A DNA stretch of 64,000 bases from Colwellia sp. 12G3 (GCF_002836775.1 NZ_PJAQ01000017.1:248001-312000), one strand, 5' to 3'. Shown: positions 47,714 to 57,627, counted from the first letter of the stretch. Numbers and translations: made by a program. Notes: generated by a model not told the origin, from the letters alone.

Positions 47714-48343
47714 ATGACTGATTTATTAACATTAGAAGCTGAAGTACGTACTGATTTAGGGAAAGGTGCGAGCCGCCGCCTACGTCACGCGAACAAAGTT
47801 CCTGCTATCCTTTACGGTGAAAACGAAGAACCTATCTCTTTAACTTTAGAGCACAAAAACGTTTTCCGTGCTCAACAAGAAGAGTCGTTCTACACGCAAG
47901 TATTAACATTGAACATCGCTGGTAAGCCAGTTGAATGTTTAATTAAAGACATGCAACGTCATCCGTTCAAGCAAGTGGTAATGCACTTAGATTTCTTACG
48001 CATTAACGCAAACCACATTGTTCATGCAAACGCAGCTATTCACTTCATTAATGAAGATGAAGCGGCTAAAACTGGTGCGAACATCTCTCACCACATGAAT
48101 GAAATTGCTATCACTTGTTTACCAAAAGACTTACCTGAGTTCATCGAAATTGACTTAGCTGGCCTTGAACTTGGTCAAACATTGCATTTATCAGATGTTA
48201 CTTTCCCAGCAGGCGTTACGTCTGATGAATTAGCTAAAGGCGAAGATCACGATCTAGCTGTTGTTTCTGCTAATGCACCTAAAACTGCTAAAGTAAGTAC
48301 TGACGTAGAAGCTCCTGCAGCAGAAGCTCCAGCTGCTGAATAA
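47714..48343 (+). CDS. rplY: 50S ribosomal protein L25, long (Ctc/TL5) form
   Basis: This 209-residue 5S-rRNA-binding protein has the L25 N-domain (~1-95, '[20 protein letters not shown]', '[20 protein letters not shown]') and the extra TL5-type C-domain ending in an Ala/Glu-rich tail '[11 protein letters not shown]'. E. coli L25 (94 residues) lacks the second domain. It precedes pth by 30 bases. Confidence 0.93.
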   Translation: MTDLLTLEAEVRTDLGKGASRRLRHANKVPAILYGENEEPISLTLEHKNVFRAQQEESFYTQVLTLNIAGKPVECLIKDMQRHPFKQVVMHLDFLRINANHIVHANAAIHFINEDEAAKTGANISHHMNEIAITCLPKDLPEFIEIDLAGLELGQTLHLSDVTFPAGVTSDELAKGEDHDLAVVSANAPKTAKVSTDVEAPAAEAPAAE

Positions 48344-48373
48344 TAGTTAACATCATTTATAATATTATAAATA

Positions 48374-48958
48374 ATGACTATTAAACTAATTGCGGGGCTG
48401 GGTAATCCTGGTCCCGAATATAGCAAAACACGCCACAATGCTGGTGTTTGGTTCATAGAAGAACTAGCACGTAGCTACAATATCTCTCTCCTTCCCGAAA
48501 AAAAATACTCAGGTCTTTACGGTAAAGGCATGATTGCGGGTAACCTTGTCCACTTATTAATCCCTACCACCTTTATGAACCTTAGCGGTCAAGCAGTTTC
48601 TTCACTCGCTAATTTTTATAAAATAACGGTAGACGAAATGTTAGTTGCTCATGATGAATTAGACATGCAACCGGGTATTTGTAAGATTAAAAAAGGTGGC
48701 GGACACGGTGGTCACAATGGCTTGCGCGATATTATCGCTCGCATGGCTAACAATAAAGATTTCTACCGGTTACGAATTGGCATTGATCATCCTGGTCATC
48801 GCGATAAAGTAACGGGTCATGTTTTGGGTAAAGCGCCCAAAGCAGAGCAAGAAAAAATTGAACAAGCAATCGACGAAGCCAGTCGATGTTTAGATATATG
48901 GTTAAAAGACGACTTAAAAAAAGCGCAAAATCGCTTACACTCGTTTAAAGCCGAATAA
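48374..48958 (+). CDS. pth: Peptidyl-tRNA hydrolase
   Basis: This 194-residue enzyme recycles peptidyl-tRNAs. The catalytic His is H21 in '[19 protein letters not shown]', and '[13 protein letters not shown]' holds the Asp. '[15 protein letters not shown]' is the tRNA-binding loop. No Shine-Dalgarno is visible; instead a perfect 18-bp AT palindrome (48355-48372) ends one base before the ATG. The rplY-pth-ychF order is widely conserved. Confidence 0.96.
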   Translation: MTIKLIAGLGNPGPEYSKTRHNAGVWFIEELARSYNISLLPEKKYSGLYGKGMIAGNLVHLLIPTTFMNLSGQAVSSLANFYKITVDEMLVAHDELDMQPGICKIKKGGGHGGHNGLRDIIARMANNKDFYRLRIGIDHPGHRDKVTGHVLGKAPKAEQEKIEQAIDEASRCLDIWLKDDLKKAQNRLHSFKAE

Positions 48959-49016
48959 ATATTCGCAAATACACGCTAGTAACTCTGTGTTAGCAACTAA
49001 TCAGTAGGTAAAAATT

Positions 49017-50108
49017 ATGGGTTTTAAATGTGGTATCGTTGGCTTGCCTAACGTCGGTAAATCAACACTATTCAATGCACTTACCAAAGCAGGTATTGAT
49101 GCGGCAAATTTCCCTTTTTGTACTATTGAGCCAAATACTGGCGTAGTACCCGTACCCGATCCTCGCTTAGATAAATTAACAGCCATAGTAAAACCAGAGC
49201 GAGTATTAGCAACTACAATGGAATTTGTTGATATTGCAGGTCTTGTTGCTGGTGCATCGAAAGGTGAAGGTTTAGGTAATAAGTTTTTAGCTAACATCCG
49301 TGAAACAGATGCCATTGGTCACGTAGTTCGCTGCTTTGATAATGACAATATTATTCATGTTGCTAATAAGGTCAGTCCTATTGATGATATCGAAGTGATC
49401 AATACTGAATTAGCGCTATCTGATATGGATACAGCCGAACGTGCAATTTTTCGTTTAGCAAAGAAAGCTAAAGGTGGAGATAAAGACGCTAAATTTGAAA
49501 TGCCGGTATTAGAAAAAATATTAAAGCATGTTGAAGAAGGCCACATGGTACGTTCTTTAGAGCTAACTAAAGAAGAAAAAGCAGCCGTTGACTACTTAAA
49601 CTTCTTAACACTCAAGCCAACCATGTATATCGCTAATGTTAATGATGATGGTTTTGAAAATAATCCTTACCTTGATCAAGTACAAAAAATAGCGGATGCA
49701 GAAGGTGCTATTGTTGTTGCTGTTTGTGCTGAAATTGAAAGCGAATTGTCTGAAATGGATGATGAAGACCGTATTGAATTTATGGCTGAAATGGGTTTAG
49801 AAGAGCCAGGTCTTAATCGTGTTATAAATGCTGGCTATTCTTTACTTCATTTGCAAACTTATTTTACCGCTGGGGTTAAAGAAGTACGTGCATGGACTGT
49901 TAAGCAAAATGCTACTGCACCACAAGCAGCGGGTGTGATTCATAGTGACTTTGAAAAGGGCTTTATTCGCGCCGAGATAATTAGTTATGATGACTTTATC
50001 GAGTTTAATGGTGAGTCAGGTGCTAAAGAAGCCGGTAAATGGCGCTTAGAAGGTAAAGACTACCGCGTAAAAGATGGCGACGTTATTCACTTCCGTTTTA
50101 ATGTGTAA
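49017..50108 (+). CDS. ychF: Ribosome-binding ATPase YchF (OLA1 family)
   Basis: This 363-residue Obg-related P-loop protein has G1 '[16 protein letters not shown]' (10-25), G3 '[18 protein letters not shown]', and a C-terminal TGS-like domain (~280-363, '[20 protein letters not shown]'). Members prefer ATP over GTP and bind ribosomes. It follows pth by 58 bases. Confidence 0.95.
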   Translation: MGFKCGIVGLPNVGKSTLFNALTKAGIDAANFPFCTIEPNTGVVPVPDPRLDKLTAIVKPERVLATTMEFVDIAGLVAGASKGEGLGNKFLANIRETDAIGHVVRCFDNDNIIHVANKVSPIDDIEVINTELALSDMDTAERAIFRLAKKAKGGDKDAKFEMPVLEKILKHVEEGHMVRSLELTKEEKAAVDYLNFLTLKPTMYIANVNDDGFENNPYLDQVQKIADAEGAIVVAVCAEIESELSEMDDEDRIEFMAEMGLEEPGLNRVINAGYSLLHLQTYFTAGVKEVRAWTVKQNATAPQAAGVIHSDFEKGFIRAEIISYDDFIEFNGESGAKEAGKWRLEGKDYRVKDGDVIHFRFNV

Positions 50109-50141
50109 ATTTTACCATTAAGCAGTAAATTATTTTATATC

Positions 50142-50172
50142 AAAAAAGGCTCATCTACGATGGGCTTTTTTT
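50142..50172 (+). terminator. Terminator after ychF
   Basis: AAAAAGGCTCATC pairs with GATGGGCTTTTTT (one G-T wobble) around TAC(G), followed by T residues. The remaining ~290 bases up to the next gene at 50464 are AT-rich and show no feature I can support. Confidence 0.8.
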
Positions 50173-50463
50173 GTGCCTGTTAAACGCTAGTGACGCTAAT
50201 GATTAATTAAATTCAATATTTCAAAACTGTTACTAATCTGTAAACTCTAAGTTCGTTTTAAGTTAACTTCAAATATTCCTATAACAAATACTTGTTTTAA
50301 TTATTTTTTTCAATAAAATGAAAAATGTTATATCAAAGAATACTATGCATATAATCAAATCACCTTACAAACTATTCCTACAACGAATACAAGAACTAAG
50401 GTATTGGTCTACACTTTCTTTGTTGAATTAAACTCTACATCAAAAAAATAATAAGGCATAACG

Positions 50464-50805
50464 ATGAAAAAACTTATTTTATTACCTATTTTATTAGCAA
50501 CTACTGTTATCACTGCAGCTCCTGCTCAAGCAGACAATATGTCTTTACGTATTTGTGAGTATGTTCAAGCAAATGATAAAAGTCGTTTAAGAGCATTTTT
50601 AAAACAAAACAAACTAAAAATTCGTAATATTTATGACGGACTAGAATGTAACGGCGATAATTTATTAATATTTGCGGCTAAGTCTCAAGCATTAGAAGTA
50701 GGAGAATTTATCATAGGTAAACTTCCCTCTAAAACTGTTAAGCCTGAAATAGAAAACTTAGCAAAACATTCAGCTCATTTAGCTGAAGAAGCGAAAGAAA
50801 GATAA
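50464..50805 (+). CDS. DUF3718 family secreted protein
   Basis: This 113-residue protein has a signal peptide (~1-23, ending 'APAQAD'). The mature part reads 'LRICEYVQANDKSRLRAFLK' and 'NIYDGLECNGDNLLIFAAKS', with two Cys that could form a disulfide. This matches my recollection of DUF3718, which is restricted to marine gammaproteobacteria. The function is unknown. Confidence 0.65.
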   Translation: MKKLILLPILLATTVITAAPAQADNMSLRICEYVQANDKSRLRAFLKQNKLKIRNIYDGLECNGDNLLIFAAKSQALEVGEFIIGKLPSKTVKPEIENLAKHSAHLAEEAKER

Positions 50806-50829
50806 GTTAACTTTCTTCATTATAAATAC

Positions 50830-50874
50830 AAACGCATTACCCTCACTCAAAGGATAATGCGTTTCCTGTCTTTT
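50830..50874 (+). terminator. Probable terminator after the DUF3718 gene
   Basis: AAACGCATTA (50830-50839) pairs perfectly with TAATGCGTTT (50855-50864), followed by a T-rich tract. Confidence 0.6.
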
Positions 50875-50950
50875 ATTTGCATAGATATCCATCAAACTGC
50901 ACAAGCAATAGCCAAACAAATAAAAAGTGCAACTTTTTTGCAAAAAACGG

Positions 50951-50979
50951 TTGACGGAAGGCAAGTTGATTAGCATAAT
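50951..50979 (+). promoter_or_regulatory. Promoter of the tRNA array
   Basis: TTGACG (50951-50956), a 17-base spacer and CATAAT (50974-50979) form a strong sigma-70 promoter. They are followed by a GC-rich discriminator (ACGCCGC) typical of stringently controlled stable-RNA promoters. The first tRNA starts ~25 bases after the inferred start. Confidence 0.82.
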
Positions 50980-51011
50980 ACGCCGCACTTGCTACAGAGC
51001 AGGTTGGTAAT

Positions 51012-51088
51012 GGCTACATAGCTCAGTTGGTTAGAGCACATCACTCATAATGATGGGGTCCCAGGTTCGAGTCCCGGTGTAGCCACCA
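51012..51088 (+). tRNA. tRNA-Met (CAT), elongator type, copy 1
   Basis: This 77-base cloverleaf with acceptor GGCTACA/TGTAGCC has anticodon loop CTCATAA and an encoded CCA end. It is identical in sequence to the copy at 51824-51900. Confidence 0.93.
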
Positions 51089-51119
51089 TTTTACTTAAGT
51101 ATTTTTTATTTAAGTAAGA

Positions 51120-51153
51120 AGAGTTCAAGTCTCTTTAAAAATTTGAATGTAAT
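51120..51153 (+). repeat. tRNA-Leu T-arm relic upstream of tRNA-Leu copy 1
   Basis: The spacer contains GAGTTCAAGTCTCTT followed by TAAAAATTTGAATGTAAT. The first part equals the T-arm of the tRNA-Leu genes in this array. The same unit recurs at 51512-51543 and 51613-51644, always immediately before a Leu 5' half, so it looks like the footprint of tandem duplication. Confidence 0.75.
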
Positions 51154-51238
<85 letters not shown>

Positions 51239-51283
51239 TTTAAAAGCAACGTAAGTTGCACATGTAAAAAGTAAGTACATTGC

Positions 51284-51358
51284 AGGGATATAGCCAAGCG
51301 GTAAGGCAGCGGGTTTTGATCCCGTCATTCAGAGGTTCAAATCCTCTTATCCCTGCCA
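51284..51358 (+). tRNA. tRNA-Gln (TTG), copy 1
   Basis: A 75-base tRNA with acceptor AGGGATA/TATCCCT, anticodon arm GCGGG-TTTTGAT-CCCGT (anticodon TTG) and encoded CCA. Confidence 0.92.
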
Positions 51359-51413
51359 CTTTTTATTACTAGCTTCTAGTTATAAAAAGTCTGTGATGTA
51401 ATTACCTCCCTGT

Positions 51414-51488
51414 AGGGATATAGCCAAGCGGTAAGGCAGCGGGTTTTGATCCCGTCATTCAGAGGTTCAAATCCTCTTATCCCTGCCA
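51414..51488 (+). tRNA. tRNA-Gln (TTG), copy 2
   Basis: Identical in the mature sequence to the copy at 51284-51358. The two are separated by 55 bases. Confidence 0.92.
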
Positions 51489-51511
51489 TTTTTTTTAAAA
51501 ATGGTGTACAA

Positions 51512-51543
51512 AGAGTTCAAGTCTCTTTAAAAATTGGATGTAT
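51512..51543 (+). repeat. tRNA-Leu T-arm relic upstream of the pseudo-tRNA
   Basis: GAGTTCAAGTCTCTT plus TAAAAATTGGATGTAT, matching the relic units at 51120-51153 and 51613-51644. Confidence 0.75.
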
Positions 51544-51630
51544 GCGGGTTTGGCGGAATTGGTAGACGCGCTCTTTTCTTATAAAGAGTAGGTTCCAGAA
51601 TCGCACGATGTGAGAGTTCAAGTCTCTTTA
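51544..51630 (+). pseudogene. tRNA-Leu pseudogene
   Basis: The 5' half equals tRNA-Leu through the D-arm. The anticodon stem and loop are then replaced by CTCTTTTCTTATAAAGAG, leaving no TAG triplet in a valid 7-base loop. The D-loop, variable arm (with A/C changes) and T-arm remain. The 3' acceptor strand and CCA are missing; the sequence runs into TTTAAAAATTGG. It cannot form a normal acceptor stem with its GCGGGTT 5' end, so it should not be charged. Confidence 0.85.
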
Positions 51631-51644
51631 AAAATTGGATGTAT

Positions 51645-51729
<85 letters not shown>

Positions 51730-51823
51730 TTTCAAATATCTAGAAAAATCGAATAAACACTCCATTATCTATCTAAATTAATTTAAGCTTTGCTTATATT
51801 AGATATCTATTTGTGTTTGTTAA

Positions 51824-51900
51824 GGCTACATAGCTCAGTTGGTTAGAGCACATCACTCATAATGATGGGGTCCCAGGTTCGAGTCCCGGTGTAGCCACCA
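51824..51900 (+). tRNA. tRNA-Met (CAT), elongator type, copy 2
   Basis: 77 bases, with the same mature sequence as copy 1. It closes the array. The overall order Met-Leu-Gln-Gln-(Leu)-Leu-Met resembles the E. coli metT-leuW-glnU-glnW-metU locus, which also adjoins ubiF. Confidence 0.93.
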
Positions 51901-52258
51901 TTTCTATCTCAGTAAAATGTGTTTAATAATCTTTTCCCACCCATTTAAAATCTATCTATAAAAATCCAACAACAGTTAATATCAAACGATTATTTTCATC
52001 ACTTATACGTATATCTAGGCTCAATAAATAGCGTCTATATTTCATTTTTATTATATGCAATCTCAGATGCCTTTTCTCGCATCATCAACTGAATCAAACA
52101 AGCCCACTCTCTAAAACTTACTTTATATATATTAATGCATACCCCTGCCAAGTACCTCTCACTTTTAAATCCATCTAAACGAATCTATTCATAGGCTGTA
52201 TTAATAAAAGTTAATACCTTAATTGCGCATGACTATAATTCAGTGATTAAATTAAACC
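51901..52258. other. Non-coding gap after the tRNA array
   Basis: This is an AT-rich stretch with no supportable gene. No clear terminator for the tRNA transcript was seen. Confidence 0.5.
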
Positions 52259-52285
52259 TCAATATTTGTATAATTTGACCGATAA
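52259..52285 (+). promoter_or_regulatory. Candidate sigma-28 (FliA) promoter
   Basis: ACCGATAA (52278-52285) matches the FliA -10 GCCGATAA in 7 of 8 positions. At the 11-base spacing, TCAATATT (52259-52266) matches TAAAGTTT in 5 of 8. Transcription would begin near 52292, about 25 bases before the ATG of the motility-like gene. A sigma-70 -10 TATAAT at 52269 overlaps and is an alternative. Confidence 0.5.
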
Positions 52286-52316
52286 CCTTGTTATTAATTT
52301 ACTTCGGAGAGCCATC

Positions 52317-52520
52317 ATGTCAATGAATATCAATAACACCCCAAGCTTTGCTCCTGCAAACAGCGGTAATGGAACAATTTTAGAAGTAGCGGTTAAAGCA
52401 AAAGAACTAACAGAAGAGAAAGGGAGAATGGCATTAGAATTAATTGAAAGTGCAGCCCCTCCGGTTAGTTCAAACAACCCGGTAGGAAATGCTGGAAACA
52501 ATGTTAATATCAAGGCTTAG
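52317..52520 (+). CDS. YjfB-like putative motility protein
   Basis: This 67-residue protein starts at ATG 52317 with a strong CGGAGA site. Helix-like 'TILEVAVKAKELTEEKGRMA' is followed by 'LELIESAAPPVSSNNP' and ends 'GNAGNNVNIKA', resembling the short YjfB/'putative motility protein' family, whose members end in G-x-N-I/V-N/D. The function is not established. A FliA-like promoter lies upstream and a strong terminator follows, so it is a self-contained unit. Confidence 0.55.
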   Translation: MSMNINNTPSFAPANSGNGTILEVAVKAKELTEEKGRMALELIESAAPPVSSNNPVGNAGNNVNIKA

Positions 52521-52548
52521 ACATAATAAAAATGTGAGTATTACTCTG

Positions 52549-52590
52549 GACCCTGTAACAAAATCAGTTACAGGGTCGTTTCTTATTTTT
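52549..52590 (+). terminator. Terminator after the YjfB-like gene
   Basis: GACCCTGTAAC (52549-52559) pairs perfectly with GTTACAGGGTC (52567-52577), followed by a T-rich tract. Confidence 0.88.
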
Positions 52591-52866
52591 AGCTCCACAC
52601 CTTTTTTCAGCTATATCACTTAGTTCAATTCTAAACTTTGAATTTAAATCCCCTTTTATACAATCCTTAGAATAACTTGCGATAACAGCTTAGTGTGTTT
52701 TTCTTTCTGTTTATCAATAAATCTCTAGAAACAACAATAATTTTGTTATCTGCATCTATTCAAATATTACAGAGCTTGTTGATTAGCTTTACTTCAAGGG
52801 TGATCATTGGGGAGGTTCAACTCCCCCGAAAGGGATGGGCTTTTTATTTACCTATCAGTGCGTTAT

Positions 52867-54060
52867 CTATAAACCACAAGCATAAGCCAGTGCTTTGTTT
52901 TTTATCGTGCTGTTTAGAAAGGGTACTTTATTGACCGCTAATAACGCTATGTTACGTGCGGCCTTAATGAGTGGGGATGGATGACTAAAACTAGCATATA
53001 ACGCGTCCATGGTAGACATCATAAGTAAGTTCTCTTTACGTCTCATTTTCTCATAACGCGCCAGCACGCTCTCGTCATGCCAAACTTCACCATTGCCAAT
53101 TGCCTCAGCGATCACATGTTGTAAGGCAAGAACATCTTTAAAACCTAAATTTACCCCCTGCCCTGCCATTGGATTGATAGTGTGAGCAGCATCACCTAAC
53201 AACAAAACATGTTTTTTCTGATAAGTATTGGCATGTCTTCGTGTTAATGGAAAATCGCCTTTACCAAGTACCTTAATATCACCTAATCTTTTTGGAAATG
53301 ATTTCATTATCTCTTGTTGTAATTGGAGGTTAGATAACGAGGCGAGTCGGGTAATTTCATCTCGTTGATGATACCAAACTAAAGAGGCGTAACCACCTAA
53401 AGTACTTTGTCCTGGCAGCGGTAAAAAAGCGACAGGGCCTGTTTCGAAGAATTGTTGCCAAGTAATATCTTGCTGACACATTGATGTTTCGACATTAATC
53501 AACATAGCTGATTGTTGATAATCCCAACCGGTCATGCCAATAGCTGACATTTCTCTTACTTTAGATTGCGCGCCATCCGCGCCAATAACAAGGTTTGCTG
53601 TTAACGTACTATTGGTCAGTGTTAACGTTGCCTTGTTATTATCTTGCTCTAAGGAAATTAAACTCTCTGGACAAAAGGTATGGATATTACTCATGGTATT
53701 TATCTGTTGCCATAGCGCAAGCTGAATTAAACGATTTTCAACGATGTGTCCTAAGTGACTTTGTTCAATATCATCGGCATTAAACTCAGTGTAAGCACTT
53801 TCGTGTTCCCAAACACCTAAACGTTTATAAGGACAAGTACGCCACTGTTGAACTTGCTGCCAGGCGCCAACTTGGCTGAGTAAATTTTGTGACGCTAAAG
53901 AAATAGCTGATACGCGTAGATCAAGCGCTTGCTCAGTTGAGAAGTCTTCGGGTGAGAATTTCTCCACCAAAGCAACCTGTAAACCCAGTTGTGCTAAGGT
54001 CAGCGCACTTGCTGCACCAACCATACCACCACCAACAACGACACAATCAAAATGTTCCAT
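52867..54060 (-). CDS. ubiF: UbiF-type ubiquinone biosynthesis FAD hydroxylase
   Basis: This 397-residue UbiH/COQ6-family monooxygenase has the FAD dinucleotide motif 'CVVVGGGMVGAASALTLAQL' at 6-25 and 'LLGDAAHTINPMAGQGVNLG'. Such enzymes hydroxylate the ubiquinone ring. I choose UbiF because of position: E. coli ubiF adjoins the same Met-Leu-Gln tRNA cluster and the same miaB-ybeZ-ybeY run, here displaced by three inserted genes. Another UbiH paralogue role cannot be excluded from sequence alone. Confidence 0.85.
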   Translation of the reverse strand: MEHFDCVVVGGGMVGAASALTLAQLGLQVALVEKFSPEDFSTEQALDLRVSAISLASQNLLSQVGAWQQVQQWRTCPYKRLGVWEHESAYTEFNADDIEQSHLGHIVENRLIQLALWQQINTMSNIHTFCPESLISLEQDNNKATLTLTNSTLTANLVIGADGAQSKVREMSAIGMTGWDYQQSAMLINVETSMCQQDITWQQFFETGPVAFLPLPGQSTLGGYASLVWYHQRDEITRLASLSNLQLQQEIMKSFPKRLGDIKVLGKGDFPLTRRHANTYQKKHVLLLGDAAHTINPMAGQGVNLGFKDVLALQHVIAEAIGNGEVWHDESVLARYEKMRRKENLLMMSTMDALYASFSHPSPLIKAARNIALLAVNKVPFLNSTIKNKALAYACGL

Positions 54061-54155
54061 ACTTTAGCATTCACAACAAAATGGGAATAGGCGGTTATTT
54101 TACCCAAGCACAAAGGTAATTTCGACCCATTTATCGTTTTATCACTTTATTAGTA

Positions 54156-57100
54156 TCAAGCGAGCCAATTAGGTGGGCTACCTGCTTGCTGACAAAAAAC
54201 AATTAACTCTGCTGCGACTATCGGCTTGGAAATAAAATATCCTTGACCATAATCACAGCCTAAGGACCGTAGGTAATCATAATGCTGTTGCGTCTCTATC
54301 CCTTCACCAACAAGTTTTAACGATAAACTGTGTCCAATTAAAACCACAGCTTCAACTAAGCTTGCATCAGTTTTATCATCGATAGCTCCTTCAATAAAAG
54401 AGCGGTCTATTTTTAAAACATCAATAGGAAAATGTTTTAGATAACTTAGCGATGAATAGCCAGTACCAAAATCATCCATATGAATAGCCACCCCTAGGCT
54501 TCTTATTTCTTGCAAGGTAGTAATCATTTCCTGAGAATTGTCCATTAATAAACTTTCAGTAATTTCAACTTTTAAGCATGAGGGTTCAATATTATTTACT
54601 TTCAACGCATTGTTTAGTATTTCCTTTATTGGCATTTTACTCGCTTGCTTACACTGGCGACTAGACACATTAACGGCTACTTGTATTTTTAGCCCAATAC
54701 TGTGCCAGTGTCTTAAATCAGCACAAGCTTGTTCAATTACCCATTGTCCAATAGGCTCAATTAATCCTGTTTCTTCAGCTATTTCGATAAAACTATCAGG
54801 ATAAATTAATCCTTTATTGGGATGCTGCCAGCGAATGAGGGCTTCAACACCAATAATTTCACCATTATCCAGTGAAACTACCGGTTGGTAGTGTAAAACA
54901 AACTCTTGCAGCTTAATTGCTTGTCTTAACGCTTGTTCAATATACATCCGTTTACTTACCGTTTCATTCATGACCTTGGTGAAAAATTGATAAGTATTAC
55001 GCCCTGCTGCTTTTGCTTGATACATTGCGGTATCAGCATTCTTCAGTAATAATTCAGCGCTATCGCCATCATTAGGAGCTACCGTGACACCTACGCTAGC
55101 TGATACGACCGCTTCATTGTTATCACTTAAATGAAATGGCATGGCTAATGTAGCCAGAATATTTTTAACCACTCGCTCAACCGCGAAACGATTTGACAAT
55201 CCAACTAATAAAACAACAAATTCATCTCCACCAAAACGCGCTACCGTATCTTTTTCACGTAAACAGTTTCTTAGTCGAATTGCTGCCAGTTTTAATAATT
55301 CATCACCACTGTTATGTCCCCAAGTATCATTTACATTTTTAAACCTATCTAAATCGATGAAAAGGAGTGTGATTTCAATATTGTTATTATTAATCCCATC
55401 GAGTTCATTACGTAATCTATCTAAACATAAATCACGATTAGGTAATCCCGTGAGTGAGTCATAGTTAGCTTGTAGCCAGATATCTTCCTCATATTTTTTA
55501 TGCTTAGTAATATCAGAAAATAAACTAATATACTGGAGTGGCTTGCCATCTTGGTCTCGAACCACTGAAATGGCTAAAAATTCAGGATAAACTTCATCAT
55601 TTTTTCTTTTATTCCAAATTTCACCTTGCCAACTATTATCTCGCTCAAGTGCTTGCCACATTTCTTGATAGAAAATTCTATTATGTCTGCCCGAATTTAA
55701 TATGTTTGGTGACTTACCTAGTACTTCCTCCATTTCATAGCCACTGATATGACAAAATGCGGGGTTAACTGTTTCAATCTCATTATTAGCATTAGTGATC
55801 ATAATTGCTTCTGAAGCATATTTGAAAACTGCCGCAGAGATTTTCTGTTCTCCTTCTGACTTGCTTCTCTCTGCAAGCATTTGGTTAAAAGCAATCACCA
55901 TATCTGTTATTTCATCATTGCCCATGACTTGCAGTGGTTGATTAAATTTATGTTCGAGCTGCATTGTTGTCATGGCGCTACTAATATATTTAATTTTTTT
56001 AATGATGCGCTTAACCACTGAGAAAGAAAAATATAATGTGGTGATGAATGCCAAAATGAATATTGCTAAGTAGAGTACTAACCGTTCGATCGCTTTTTGT
56101 TCTTCATAAACGGCCAATCGTTGTATGTCTGAACGAATGTGATTACTGATCTCTCTTAAACTATCAATTCGTTGAGTCGATAAATTCCACCAATGCTCTA
56201 CATTTATATCAAGTTCGTTGCGTTGTAGTTGCTTGATTGCAGCAATAGCCTGACTATCATCAATACGAACCTCTTCATCTATTTTCTCTGCATTAATGCC
56301 TTTTTCTCTTGAGGAACGTGCCAATATAATATGCTGATGGTAAAGATTAAGCGTTTGTTCAATGGTATAAATCGCTTGTTTATCATTGTCTGTTAAATTA
56401 CTGATTTGATTAAAGGCCACTATATGATTATGCGTTATGGATAAACCTTTTAAAAAGCTTTCGAGGTAACTCGCTTCACCTCTTAATATATAGTTTTTAA
56501 AATGATGGATAAGGCCGCCATAGCCTAACTCTCGCTCTAGCCGTGCAAGTTGCTCAGCCCGAATTAGTTTTTTATTGAGTAACGCTCTAATAACCAGAAC
56601 TTTTTGGTTATTATCTGAATTAAGTTGGCGCTGTAGCCATAGTTGATGGTGAGATTTTGATACTGCAAACAAGTCACCAATGATTTTTTTCTGTTCATTT
56701 CCATAAGCAATAACCTGCTGGAGCTGACTTATATGCAGTTGTTCCGAGTTTAATAAAGCGTTTAATGCTCCGCGTTCTTGTCCTGATTTTTCTTGTAAGT
56801 ACAGTAATTTAAGCAGGTCGACACTGTCTCGATTCTGTTCGGTATTTTTAAGTTGTACTTGTATTTGCGATATTAACCGTAATAACTGCTTAATAAACTG
56901 TGAGTAGTAAACAAAGTAACTATTACACTCATAATCATCAATTTTTTTACGCTGTATTGTCAAATTTTTAGCACTTACTAAACCTTCTTGCAAAATTTTA
57001 TTAATCGCATACTTGCTGGCAGCACTATTGAACTTTAATTTTGTTAACTCTATCTTTTGAACAAAATCCACATATAGCTTTACGCGGAAATCTGTCTGCT

Positions 57101-57371
57101 TTCTTTGTTTTTGTAATTGAAATAATTGTTGCTGACTAGCATTGGCAATAATACCAGCAGATAAACCACGTTCTTTTTGCAGTTCATAAATTAACTTGTC
57201 AATATCACTCGAAATAGTTATCGACACACGAGCTTGACGAGCCTGTTCAATATCATGTAAATAATCGATTGTATGACTAATACCCAGACACAATACAATG
57301 AACCAAGGTAGTAATAAGAAAATCTTTAAGCGTGCACGAATAGTAAGATCACAAGCAAGTTTATTGAACAT
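54156..57371 (-). CDS. NIT-PAS-GGDEF-EAL c-di-GMP signalling protein
   Basis: This 1071-residue membrane sensor has TM1 ~14-32, then a periplasmic nitrate/nitrite-sensing-type (NIT) helical domain ('LIYELQKERGLSAGIIANAS'), TM2 ~435-457, a HAMP linker, a PAS domain (~505-630, 'NPAFCHISGYEMEEVLGKSP') and a PAC end. The GGDEF domain ('VARFGGDEFVVLL', 714-718) keeps the RxxD inhibitory site ('REKD' at the right spacing). The EAL domain has EAL at 843-845, 'DDFGTGYSSLSYLKHFPIDV' and 'EGIET', so both activities may be intact. It lies between ubiF and the miaB region. Confidence 0.92.
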   Translation of the reverse strand: MFNKLACDLTIRARLKIFLLLPWFIVLCLGISHTIDYLHDIEQARQARVSITISSDIDKLIYELQKERGLSAGIIANASQQQLFQLQKQRKQTDFRVKLYVDFVQKIELTKLKFNSAASKYAINKILQEGLVSAKNLTIQRKKIDDYECNSYFVYYSQFIKQLLRLISQIQVQLKNTEQNRDSVDLLKLLYLQEKSGQERGALNALLNSEQLHISQLQQVIAYGNEQKKIIGDLFAVSKSHHQLWLQRQLNSDNNQKVLVIRALLNKKLIRAEQLARLERELGYGGLIHHFKNYILRGEASYLESFLKGLSITHNHIVAFNQISNLTDNDKQAIYTIEQTLNLYHQHIILARSSREKGINAEKIDEEVRIDDSQAIAAIKQLQRNELDINVEHWWNLSTQRIDSLREISNHIRSDIQRLAVYEEQKAIERLVLYLAIFILAFITTLYFSFSVVKRIIKKIKYISSAMTTMQLEHKFNQPLQVMGNDEITDMVIAFNQMLAERSKSEGEQKISAAVFKYASEAIMITNANNEIETVNPAFCHISGYEMEEVLGKSPNILNSGRHNRIFYQEMWQALERDNSWQGEIWNKRKNDEVYPEFLAISVVRDQDGKPLQYISLFSDITKHKKYEEDIWLQANYDSLTGLPNRDLCLDRLRNELDGINNNNIEITLLFIDLDRFKNVNDTWGHNSGDELLKLAAIRLRNCLREKDTVARFGGDEFVVLLVGLSNRFAVERVVKNILATLAMPFHLSDNNEAVVSASVGVTVAPNDGDSAELLLKNADTAMYQAKAAGRNTYQFFTKVMNETVSKRMYIEQALRQAIKLQEFVLHYQPVVSLDNGEIIGVEALIRWQHPNKGLIYPDSFIEIAEETGLIEPIGQWVIEQACADLRHWHSIGLKIQVAVNVSSRQCKQASKMPIKEILNNALKVNNIEPSCLKVEITESLLMDNSQEMITTLQEIRSLGVAIHMDDFGTGYSSLSYLKHFPIDVLKIDRSFIEGAIDDKTDASLVEAVVLIGHSLSLKLVGEGIETQQHYDYLRSLGCDYGQGYFISKPIVAAELIVFCQQAGSPPNWLA

Positions 57372-57627
57372 TACAATAGATGTCCTTATCTTAGAGTAAA
57401 GGGAACAGCAAGGTATTTTGAACGGATGCTAACACGGACTTTTAAAAACGAATTTGTTTGACATCAATATAATCAGACAATTCTTGTCTGTTGCTATAAT
57501 TCAGTTATAGTAAAGTGCCAAGGCATTGAGGTTCATAGGAAAAATGATCTTCTAAACAGGGAAAGGTTACATCAAAATTAAGTTATCACCTTTATTAGTT
57601 CCATCTAACAATCCACAAGGAAGCACT

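Noticed and set aside
52695..52934. A 79-codon plus-strand open frame
   Set aside because: It runs into the 3' end of ubiF on the other strand, has no family resemblance and no ribosome site.
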